The notes under the pieces: generated by a model
Told to the model about the DNA's origin: nothing
Database searches by the model: none
The model's input: the letters and a program-made list of their open reading frames with translations, nothing else
NCBI GenBank assembly: GCA_002796045.1
Contig: PCVM01000011.1
Span: 2,686-7,719 of the forward strand
Reading direction: 5' to 3'
From: Candidatus Roizmanbacteria bacterium CG11_big_fil_rev_8_21_14_0_20_36_8
GTDB taxonomy: Bacteria; Patescibacteriota; Microgenomatia; UBA1406; GWC2-37-13
DNA length: 5,034 nucleotides
In this document: positions 1 through 5,034 of the stretch, piece by piece
How the letters are laid out: each line of letters starts with the position of its first letter
Numbering within the stretch: the stretch's first letter is position 1
Program-made: the position numbers and the translations under genes

Positions 1-1
1 A

Positions 2-1498
2 AAAATCAAGAAAATACATCTTCCTGAACAGTTTATAACTTCGCTTATTATAACGTTCGTCATTCTTTTCATCATGGTACCTCTGCTTTCAGAGGTCAAT
101 CTCATATTTGAAAATCTCGTTGGATCAGTCATGCAAATGCTTTATATTGAAAACATCATTTCTTGGATATTTAACACGAACTATTTTCTTGCAATATTGC
201 GGGTCGTGATCTTCGGACTATTGGTATTCTTTCTTCCGAGGTTCGTCACAGTAATAAACGCTCCACCATCAAAAAAAGAGGTCTTTTCATTCTTTCCTTC
301 TCTCTTTAAGGCGCTTATCATACCAAAGTTTGCTGTGATTGGAGTGCTTTTAACATTTTTTGTAACACAGATTCAACTCTATCTTGCGACCGATGAGCGA
401 CTCATTGAGCTTGGATATACTAACTCTATGCAAACACGGGAAGTTTTTGCACAACTTGCAGTTGTTGCTTTAATTGTCTTTATCCTCATCTACAATGACA
501 AATACGAAACATATAAAAGTAAGCTCACCACATATATTTTGATCGTACAAGGGTTTTTCTTGACTGCGATGGCATTTTTTAGCGACTGCTCATATATTGC
601 CAACTGGGGATTTACCCATAAACGACTTTATGGACTTGCTTTTGTCATATGGATTGTTGGATTATTTGGATTATTTACGTATAAATATGTACGACGCACT
701 TCAGATGCTCTTTTTGTAAAGTTAGCGGTGATACTGACCGGTGTTATCATCGTTTCGATCAATATTGTCAACTTTGATGAACTGATCGTTAATGCCAATA
801 AGGTGTCTACTCCAGAAGGAATTGACTACTCCTATATGGCACATTACACATACGATTCAAACTCTTATGAAGAGCTCGCATTTCAAATACGAGATGCGGT
901 AAAAGAAAACATCGATACCTTGAATAATGAAGCAAATAATAATGTGCAGTGGAATAGCCTCAATAATTATGAAAATTCAGCACGAATGATATCATTCAGA
1001 TCTCATAATATGGTTGAGAAATATTTTTCTGAAGATGATCGGTTTGATTGGCGCCACTTCAATCTGAGTGAGTATCGATTTGCCGTTCGAGTAAAAGGAG
1101 ATACCGTTGACAAGATACAAGAAGCAGTAAATGAAATAGTCAATATGCTCATGATACGCTCTAATAACAATATCGGCGTCATGGAATCCGCATCAAATGC
1201 AAACCCCAGCGTTTTTCAAAAACACCTTACGACTATTGAACTAAGATACGTCCCCGAAGAGCTCTTGCAGGAAAATTTTGAATTACGATCAACAACAACC
1301 AATCAGCAAATTGTTCAAGGATCATTTGGTGGAACATCAATCTTTCGTGCTCCACTGTATCCAGGGGAATACGCGATTACGGTTTATACTTCACAGTTTG
1401 ATCAAGAGACGGGGTCGTATGTACCGTTCAAAACCATTCATGCTCAAATTTCTCAACAAATAATTGATACCGGATATATAATCATTGCATTCCAGTAA
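2..1498 (+). CDS. DUF4153/DUF4173-like multi-pass membrane protein, 5' partial
   Basis: The frame is open from base 2, so the gene enters from outside the window. The first ATG (base 74) lies inside a hydrophobic helix that begins about 12 residues earlier (LIITFVILFIMVPLL) and is unlikely to be the start. Counting from that Met, further membrane helices lie near residues 36-60, 79-103, 122-141, 152-175, 184-205 and 212-233. Residues typical of the DUF4153/DUF4173 family occur in the expected order: TREVFAQLAVVAL (121-133), RLYGLAFVIWI (184-194), the VNFDELIVNANKV helix end (232-244), DYSYMAHYTYDS (251-262) and DWRHFNLSEYRF (325-336). After residue 340 comes a soluble, strand-rich extension of about 135 residues ending in a beta-sandwich-like stretch (IFRAPLYPGEYAITVYTS). 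The biochemical function of the family is not established. A role in envelope or signalling is a guess. The 3' end is two bases from the converging exchanger gene. The family call rests on recognised motifs without a profile search. Confidence 0.85.
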   Translation, partial: KIKKIHLPEQFITSLIITFVILFIMVPLLSEVNLIFENLVGSVMQMLYIENIISWIFNTNYFLAILRVVIFGLLVFFLPRFVTVINAPPSKKEVFSFFPSLFKALIIPKFAVIGVLLTFFVTQIQLYLATDERLIELGYTNSMQTREVFAQLAVVALIVFILIYNDKYETYKSKLTTYILIVQGFFLTAMAFFSDCSYIANWGFTHKRLYGLAFVIWIVGLFGLFTYKYVRRTSDALFVKLAVILTGVIIVSINIVNFDELIVNANKVSTPEGIDYSYMAHYTYDSNSYEELAFQIRDAVKENIDTLNNEANNNVQWNSLNNYENSARMISFRSHNMVEKYFSEDDRFDWRHFNLSEYRFAVRVKGDTVDKIQEAVNEIVNMLMIRSNNNIGVMESASNANPSVFQKHLTTIELRYVPEELLQENFELRSTTTNQQIVQGSFGGTSIFRAPLYPGEYAITVYTSQFDQETGSYVPFKTIHAQISQQIIDTGYIIIAFQ

Positions 1499-1500
1499 TC

Positions 1501-2646
1501 TCATCTGATAATTCCCAGCACCTGCCCACCATAGGCCAACAGATCGCCCAGTGTCCATGCCTCAGGATAATAAGCGCCATACACCGAATAACAAACGTAA
1601 AGAACGTACAATCCTACCAAGAAATACCCTGAGCGAAATCCCATCTTGAATTTTTGCGTAATTAAAAGAAACAATAATGTCACGACAGTAAAAAATAAAA
1701 GGAGTATTGAAGAAAATAAATTTTCTGTACCAACCAACACACTTCCTCCCGTCACTACAACATACAAAAACCAAGGAAATCCAAGTCCGATGAGAATATC
1801 AAACACGTTGCTTCCTACTGCATTTGAAACTGCCATATCCCCTCTTCCTTTTTTAGCGACGATAAGTGAACCCAAAAGATCAGGGATCGAAGTACCGGCT
1901 GCAAGAATAGTGAGTGCGATGATGACCTGCGGCATGCCAAGATCATGTGCGGCTAAAACAGCAATCTCCACAAGTCCCCAACTCAGGACTACTATCCACA
2001 CAATGGAGCGAAAAAATACCTTCCAATAGGATTTTCTCAGATGAGCCTTTTGAGGAAATGTCATCGCTACCATGTGATCGATCAGCGAAAAAACTTTTCC
2101 AAAACATTCACTATGTTCGTGCCTTTTTTCTTCTTTTTCAAAAATTTCGATGTCTTCCTCCAACATATTGAATTGTTTTTCATCCGGAAACCACCCCGAC
2201 CAACGCGACAAAATCAATACGTAACCCGCATACCCCACTAAATACATAAGTGATTCCTGCCAGGTAATTATGCCATCTGCAAATGTCCACAAAAGTATGA
2301 GAATTGAAATGATATAAAAGAGGAGATCCCGTATCACTGGTTTCCAATTCAGATATGCCGTCGCAACAATTGACGACATGCCGACAATCACAAGAATATT
2401 GAATATTGCAGAACCAACTATCGTTCCTGTACCTACCTGTTCCGATCCGATTTTGGTGAGTGCTATAAGCGCAGTAAAAAACTCTGGAGCGCTACTCCCC
2501 ATTGCCATAAGTGTCGCACCAGCAACATCATCAGAAAGCTTCCATTTTTTCGCAATAACATCTAAACTTTCAACAAAATACTGATCACAAATTTTGGCAA
2601 GAAGGTAAAAAATGAGAAGGAGTGAGATGAAATATAAAATAATCAT
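1501..2646 (-). CDS. CaCA-superfamily sodium/calcium exchanger, NCKX-like
   Basis: This is a predicted inner-membrane cation antiporter that would expel Ca2+ in exchange for Na+, possibly with K+ co-transport. Both inverted alpha repeats are present. Alpha-1 (about 41-90) carries GSSAPE (50-55) with the ion-ligand Glu55, then GTIVGSAIFNILVIVG. Alpha-2 (about 243-292) carries AAGTSIPD (249-256) with Asp256, then GDMAVSNAVGSNVFDILIG (269-287). Asp283 in GSNVFD matches the Asp that confers K+ dependence in animal NCKX2. That function is known from the family and is not shown here. About ten hydrophobic helices are visible. A charged loop (about 152-205, with EEDIEIFEKEEKRHEH) splits the two halves, where family members often carry a regulatory loop. 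At 381 residues it is longer than E. coli YrbG (about 325), and the extra length is mainly this loop. The ATG is favoured because helix 1 follows at once and a TATAAT box lies 8 bases upstream. No Shine-Dalgarno sequence precedes it. The stop is TGA. Confidence 0.93.
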   Translation of the reverse strand: MIILYFISLLLIFYLLAKICDQYFVESLDVIAKKWKLSDDVAGATLMAMGSSAPEFFTALIALTKIGSEQVGTGTIVGSAIFNILVIVGMSSIVATAYLNWKPVIRDLLFYIISILILLWTFADGIITWQESLMYLVGYAGYVLILSRWSGWFPDEKQFNMLEEDIEIFEKEEKRHEHSECFGKVFSLIDHMVAMTFPQKAHLRKSYWKVFFRSIVWIVVLSWGLVEIAVLAAHDLGMPQVIIALTILAAGTSIPDLLGSLIVAKKGRGDMAVSNAVGSNVFDILIGLGFPWFLYVVVTGGSVLVGTENLFSSILLLFFTVVTLLFLLITQKFKMGFRSGYFLVGLYVLYVCYSVYGAYYPEAWTLGDLLAYGGQVLGIIR

Positions 2647-2749
2647 AAATGATAATTATACAGTTACAAACGTAATTGAGAACTTAGATTTAAGTACTGT
2701 GGATACGACTCAGAAACAAATACAGAAACGAGGCGGATTGATAGTCTAA
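2627..2749 (+). CDS. Possible 40-residue small ORF or lost N-terminus
   Basis: ATG at 2627 is preceded by AAGGAG (2617-2622), a strong Shine-Dalgarno match, though the 4-base spacing is short. It reads 40 codons to TAA at 2747-2749. The peptide begins MKYKIIINDNYTVTN and ends QIQKRGGLIV. It has no signal peptide or known motif. It is in the same frame as the beta-propeller gene, whose ATG lies 9 bases after this stop, so the two could once have been one frame broken by a CAA-to-TAA change. Against it, the Shine-Dalgarno sequence and start lie inside the exchanger gene on the other strand, so the match may be chance. Confidence 0.2.
   Translation: MKYKIIINDNYTVTNVIENLDLSTVDTTQKQIQKRGGLIV
2655..2682 (-). 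promoter_or_regulatory. Predicted promoter of the exchanger gene (leaderless)
   Basis: On the minus strand an exact TATAAT lies at 2660-2655. A weak -35 candidate, TTCTCA (2682-2677, 4 of 6 matches to TTGACA), stands 16 bases further up. The -10 box ends only 8 bases before the ATG, so transcription would begin within about 1-3 bases of the start codon. That fits the lack of any Shine-Dalgarno sequence. Confidence 0.55.
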
Positions 2750-2758
2750 AGGGATCAG

Positions 2759-3394
2759 ATGGTAACACCATTAATCCCACCTTTTTTATATGAAGGATTC
2801 AATCCACGATCAGTGACTCCCATTGATCTAAATTCTAATGGTCGGACTCAATTATTAATTGCCTCATATAATAAACCAAATCAAATCACAATTCTTGAAT
2901 ATAATAAAACTAACAAAGTGATCGATGTTATAAATCTCGAGAATTCAATCGCTTTTGCACAACTCTATGGCAGTAATAGTAATAACAAACTAGAGTATTT
3001 TGAGTTTAGCAATGTCTATATGCTCCCACAAAACGAATGGCCACAAATAACAAACTCATTTATCTCATTATTCTCTGCAGATCCTAATACGTTAGAAGGG
3101 TCAACATACCCAAATTGGCCAAAAAGTATCATTGCAGATCTTTGGAAAGTCAATGGCGGCAGTCATACCTATCATGGCGTAATGAGCAATGGTGGATTTC
3201 CAAATAAAACTCAACTCTATGTTCGGTACTGCACCAGATCTACTGGTATTTGTAAACTCCATAGCGTCAATATTGAACAAATTACAAATATTCAGAAAGA
3301 ACAGTATTCAAATGATGAAAGACACACGGGTGTTTTTTCGACAAGCAAAAGAAATATACAGTCAACTTGTAGCTCCAAGTCCAATCGTTGGTAG
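2759..3394 (+). CDS. FG-GAP/VCBS-like beta-propeller fragment, possibly degraded
   Basis: The 211-residue frame carries an FG-GAP/VCBS-type repeat at residues 20-48: TPIDLNSNGRTQLLIASY fits the DxNxNG calcium-loop and hydrophobic-strand pattern, followed by QITILEYN. A second, weaker blade-like stretch runs about 123-173 (SIIADLWKVNGG, then TQLYVRYC and KLHSVNIEQI). Such repeats build beta-propellers in secreted or surface adhesion proteins. This copy has no signal peptide and only one or two blades, where about seven are needed for a full propeller, so it looks like a fragment. The start at 2759 is the first ATG after an in-frame TAA (2747) and has AAGGGA (2749-2754) at short spacing. From about residue 193 the sequence becomes Ser/Lys/Asn-rich (STSKRNIQSTCSSKSNRW), which looks like out-of-frame reading. 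The change sits at a T6 run (3333-3338). It is either a pseudogene or a short hypothetical protein. Confidence 0.55.
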   Translation: MVTPLIPPFLYEGFNPRSVTPIDLNSNGRTQLLIASYNKPNQITILEYNKTNKVIDVINLENSIAFAQLYGSNSNNKLEYFEFSNVYMLPQNEWPQITNSFISLFSADPNTLEGSTYPNWPKSIIADLWKVNGGSHTYHGVMSNGGFPNKTQLYVRYCTRSTGICKLHSVNIEQITNIQKEQYSNDERHTGVFSTSKRNIQSTCSSKSNRW

Positions 3395-3455
3395 AAAAAT
3401 AAGACCAACATCTTCGATATTTCTCAAAAAAATAAGCCCTATAGTTGATTATTAG
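3312..3455 (+). other. Alternative-frame tail of the beta-propeller gene
   Basis: In the frame one base ahead of the beta-propeller gene, codons from the tandem ATGs at 3312 and 3315 read without a stop to TAG at 3453-3455. The text looks protein-like (RQAKEIYSQLVAPSPIVGR). Removing one T from the T6 run (3333-3338) would join it to the upstream gene as HTGVF then RQAKEIYSQ. The last 17 bases overlap the end of the converging regulator gene. It is not recognised as any known domain, and it could be a chance open frame. Confidence 0.22.
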
Positions 3456-4197
3456 CCAAAAACTTCTCCCAAATCATCATAAACCTGATTTTTTCAAAAT
3501 GTACTATTTCAGGATCTGAGATGACTACCCCGACAGGAATACTGTCTTTGTATGTGATAAATGCCACATTGTCTCCGTAAATAAAATAATCTGTGTTCGT
3601 GATAAATTTGGATGGAATACAAATAATTTGGTTTCGTGACGTAGAGTACTCTTCTTGATATTTCTTATCTTCGGTGCTGTCTGAAACAATTTCTTTCGTA
3701 TGAATCATGCGGCGAATCATTCTCACCATATATTCTTCAATGTACCCCTTCATAAGGGGGATTGCCTTCTGGCTCATGCAATGGACATAGATTTTTTCTA
3801 CAGACAAGGAATCCTCATAAATCTTCTTCACTTCTTCGACTCCTTCATAATATCTGATCTTTGGCTTTTTATGGGATATGTCATAAACTGTCTGAAGCTG
3901 TGAAAGATTTTCTTGTAAAGATGAGACCGTCTCATCGAGCAATTTCTTTTTTTCTTCTGCCAATTTAACAAGTTCTTTGGGTGAAGCTGGGATATATAGT
4001 TTTTTCTTTCCCATCACTGTACCTTTTAAAAGACGTTTCTTAATAAGAGAGTCTACATATAAATAAACTGTCGAGCGTGGAATTTTGGTCATCCGCGCTA
4101 TCTGCAGGATAGTAACAGACCCTTCCTCAAGAGCCGTCAAATAAATATTAATCTCCTCGTCAGCAAGTCCAAGCGCTTTTAAATTTTCTTCAAACAT
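3439..4197 (-). CDS. TrmB-family winged-helix transcriptional regulator, short form
   Basis: This is a DNA-binding regulator. Residues 1-70 form the TrmB-type winged helix: LKALGLADEEINIYLTALEE (6-25), the helix-turn-helix TILQIARMTKIPRSTVYLYV (29-48) and a wing with GKKKLYIPASP (63-73). A charged, heptad-like helix (about 74-105) probably dimerises the protein. The C-terminal half (about 112-248: KIRYYEGVEEVKKIYED, YFIYGDNVAFITY, VGVVISDPEIV, IWEKFL) resembles the small effector-like domain of short TrmB homologues. The large sugar-binding domain of archaeal sugar-sensing TrmB (about 340 residues) is missing, so no ligand can be named. The ATG at 4197 puts the conserved LGL motif at the usual place. 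No Shine-Dalgarno sequence precedes it. Instead a triple palindrome abuts the start codon, which suggests autoregulation. The gene is divergent from the unknown gene at 4341, its most likely co-target. The stop is TAG. Confidence 0.9.
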   Translation of the reverse strand: MFEENLKALGLADEEINIYLTALEEGSVTILQIARMTKIPRSTVYLYVDSLIKKRLLKGTVMGKKKLYIPASPKELVKLAEEKKKLLDETVSSLQENLSQLQTVYDISHKKPKIRYYEGVEEVKKIYEDSLSVEKIYVHCMSQKAIPLMKGYIEEYMVRMIRRMIHTKEIVSDSTEDKKYQEEYSTSRNQIICIPSKFITNTDYFIYGDNVAFITYKDSIPVGVVISDPEIVHFEKIRFMMIWEKFLANNQL

Positions 4198-4242
4198 AGG
4201 GATAATCCCGTTTCGGGATTATCCCTAAACGGGATTATCCCT
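4198..4242. repeat. Triple 13-base palindromic repeat, probable operator array
   Basis: Three identical 13-base units stand at a 16-base period. AGGGATAATCCCG lies at 4198-4210. Its exact reverse complement, CGGGATTATCCCT, lies at 4214-4226 and again at 4230-4242. The separators are TTT and AAA. Each unit holds an 11-base odd palindrome, GGGATNATCCC. The first two units form a perfect inverted repeat with a 3-base centre, and the last two form a direct repeat. The array begins directly next to the regulator's ATG and lies downstream of its predicted promoter, inside the leader. The arrangement fits an operator bound by several dimers, most simply the TrmB-type regulator itself. It does not resemble a terminator, as no T-run follows. 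The repeat is certain; the operator role is inferred. Confidence 0.88.
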
Positions 4243-4254
4243 ATCCAAATAAAT

Positions 4255-4270
4255 ACAGTATGCGCACTGT
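4255..4270. promoter_or_regulatory. Dyad ACAGT-N6-ACTGT over the regulator -10 box
   Basis: ACAGT (4255-4259) and its complement ACTGT (4266-4270) flank six bases and cover the predicted -10 box of the regulator. The arms are only 5 bp, so this is a candidate binding site with a real chance of being random. Confidence 0.25.
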
Positions 4271-4285
4271 TTCCTAAAATGTCAA
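4257..4285 (-). promoter_or_regulatory. Predicted promoter of the TrmB-family gene
   Basis: On the minus strand an exact TTGACA (4285-4280) is followed after 17 bases by CATACT (4262-4257, 4 of 6 matches to TATAAT). Transcription would start near 4250, giving a leader of about 53 bases that contains the whole palindrome array. The GATAAT hexamers inside the array units also resemble -10 boxes, so a second start cannot be excluded. Confidence 0.6.
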
Positions 4286-4296
4286 CATTTATGACA
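4277..4296. promoter_or_regulatory. Overlapping dyads over the regulator -35 box
   Basis: AAATGT (4277-4282) mirrors ACATTT (4285-4290) around two bases. Overlapping it, TGTCA (4280-4284) mirrors TGACA (4292-4296) around seven bases. Both cover the TTGACA -35 box of the regulator and lie between the two divergent promoters, where one bound protein could affect both genes. The arms are short and the binding role is unproven. Confidence 0.28.
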
Positions 4297-4301
4297 GAAT
4301 T

Positions 4302-4329
4302 TTGTGGAAATCCATATTGGGTTTATAAT
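4302..4329 (+). promoter_or_regulatory. Predicted promoter of the 213-residue gene (leaderless)
   Basis: An exact TATAAT lies at 4324-4329. A poor -35, TTGTGG (4302-4307, 3 of 6 matches), stands 16 bases upstream. The -10 box ends 11 bases before the ATG, so the leader would be about 4-6 bases with no Shine-Dalgarno sequence. The weak -35 would suit a promoter that needs an activator. Confidence 0.55.
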
Positions 4330-4340
4330 ACAGGCTATAT

Positions 4341-4982
4341 ATGAAAGAATCATATCCGATATACCCTCCCCTGCATTGGGAAGAGGTAATAACCGACCAA
4401 TTTATATCAAAGATTAAAACATACCAAGCATCAGGAGATCCAAAAGAAGATTCCTGCTGGAAAGGAGTTGATCATGTTGTAGAAGCGATCGTTAGGTCAA
4501 GTATGAAACGTGAATCAATATATCCTCATATTCTTGGGGACGTTCTTATTAAAAAAGATGACCCATTTCTCATAAATGTTGGGCTCACGGTATTAGGACA
4601 TCCTGACATGCTAAGAGAATTAATCAACGTCGAAACACGTTCAGACGTTTCGGATTATCTTGCAAATTTTTTTGGGTTTATTTACCCAGAACCGGGCCTG
4701 TTGTCGCATATGACAAATCAAGAAAATGAATATTTGATACATAGATACAATGTGTTACGCGCCTTCGAACCATTGCTTTGGCTTCAAAAAAATGCTCGTC
4801 GTCAAATTGTTGAGCTTCCCCACTCAGATTTTAGACCATATGTATCAATTTCTGATATGATTAGTGAGGCACTTACGTGCATTCCCAACAGTGTTATGAT
4901 GATTCCTTATGAACATGCCAATGATCCTGACCTCGAAGGTACGGAGATCCAAAAAATTCTCAGTCAGAAAAGACCATACTAA
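4341..4982 (+). CDS. Hypothetical protein, 213 residues
   Basis: No family is recognised. The protein appears soluble: there is no signal peptide and no membrane helix. It reads as mixed, mostly helical, with segments such as EEVITDQFISKIKTY (14-28), KGVDHVVEAIVRSSMK (41-56) and NEYLIHRYNVLRAFEPLLWL (129-148). There is a Pro/Tyr-rich N-terminus (YPIYPPLHW) and an aromatic turn FFGFIYPEP (110-118). The two cysteines (39 and 180) are not in a metal-binding pattern, and no catalytic motif stands out. Codon use and the lack of internal stops over 642 bases, with a TATAAT box 11 bases before the ATG, support a real gene. It is divergent from the TrmB-family regulator across a promoter region with several dyads, so it is the likeliest regulatory target. 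A further frame starts six bases after its stop, which suggests an operon. Confidence 0.75.
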   Translation: MKESYPIYPPLHWEEVITDQFISKIKTYQASGDPKEDSCWKGVDHVVEAIVRSSMKRESIYPHILGDVLIKKDDPFLINVGLTVLGHPDMLRELINVETRSDVSDYLANFFGFIYPEPGLLSHMTNQENEYLIHRYNVLRAFEPLLWLQKNARRQIVELPHSDFRPYVSISDMISEALTCIPNSVMMIPYEHANDPDLEGTEIQKILSQKRPY

Positions 4983-4988
4983 TTACAT

Positions 4989-5034
4989 ATGACATTCACA
5001 TCATTCACTCAAACCCTTTTATCAAATCCCAGCA
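4989..5034 (+). CDS. Start of a possible downstream gene, 3' partial
   Basis: ATG at 4989, six bases after the previous stop, opens a frame (MTFTSFTQTLLSNPS) that runs off the window. The close spacing and lack of a terminator suit an operon partner of the 213-residue gene. Fifteen codons are too few to name it, and no clear Shine-Dalgarno sequence is visible. Confidence 0.4.
   Translation, partial: MTFTSFTQTLLSNPS

Noticed and set aside
652..676. Tandem GGATTATTT direct repeat
   Set aside because: It encodes the GLFGLF of a membrane helix; simple residue composition explains it.
1501..1503. TGA read as glycine or another amino acid (alternative code of some candidate phyla)
   Set aside because: TGA ends the exchanger at a normal family length. 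Readthrough would run into the converging gene, and no conserved motif in the window contains an internal TGA.
1646..2584. Several plus-strand open frames of 66-127 codons
   Set aside because: They are antisense to the exchanger, whose two alpha repeats fix the real strand; none has a recognisable domain.
3189..3311. Upstream part of the frame-3 open frame within the beta-propeller gene
   Set aside because: Here the frame-2 reading keeps propeller-like strands (TQLYVRYC, KLHSVNIEQI), so the other frame is a shadow until about the T6 run.
3745..3759. Hairpin CCCCTT-CAT-AAGGGG
   Set aside because: It lies inside the regulator coding sequence, is only 6 bp, and codes for ordinary residues (IPLMKGY), so chance is likely.
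4198..4226. Rho-independent terminator from the 13-bp inverted repeat
   Set aside because: No T-run follows the stem on either strand, and on the minus strand the stem lies directly before a start codon.
4198..4242. Short CRISPR array
   Set aside because: The units are 13 bases with 3-base separators, one is inverted, and there are no cas genes.

Overview
The window is AT-rich, gene-dense bacterial DNA. It holds three confident genes, one plausible but possibly broken gene, one unrecognised gene and the first codons of another. Promoter-like elements fit bacterial sigma-70 type hexamers, including exact TATAAT and TTGACA. Stop codons TAA, TGA and TAG all end plausible frames, so the standard bacterial code fits. 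A short TrmB-type regulator of the form common in uncultured Patescibacteria (candidate phyla radiation), short leaders without a Shine-Dalgarno sequence, and several family-poor proteins suggest such a bacterium. That placement is inference, since no marker gene is present.

Layout from left to right. Bases 2-1498 (+) encode a multi-pass membrane protein of the DUF4153/DUF4173 type. Its frame is open to the left edge, so its true start lies outside. It converges, with a gap of only two bases, on a CaCA-superfamily cation exchanger (1501-2646, -). The exchanger has both alpha repeats and resembles the K+-dependent Na+/Ca2+ exchangers. Its TATAAT box sits so near the ATG that a leaderless mRNA is predicted. 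Next, 2759-3394 (+) carries an FG-GAP/VCBS-like beta-propeller fragment without a signal peptide. An in-frame stop lies just upstream and its C-terminus looks frame-shifted, so it is probably a decaying gene. It converges on a TrmB-family regulator (3439-4197, -).

The most striking element is the 143-base divergent region 4198-4340. Three copies of a 13-base near-palindrome (core GGGATTATCCC) lie at an exact 16-base period, and the last abuts the regulator's ATG. Behind them is a good sigma-70 type promoter for the regulator (TTGACA, 17 bases, CATACT). Back to back with it is a TATAAT promoter for a divergent, unrecognised 213-residue protein (4341-4982, +), also predicted to be leaderless. 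A further frame starts six bases after that gene and runs off the right edge. The simplest reading is an autoregulated repressor or activator whose operator array lies in its own leader and may also affect the divergent gene or operon. The array also gives the regulator mRNA two alternative 13-bp hairpins directly before its start codon.
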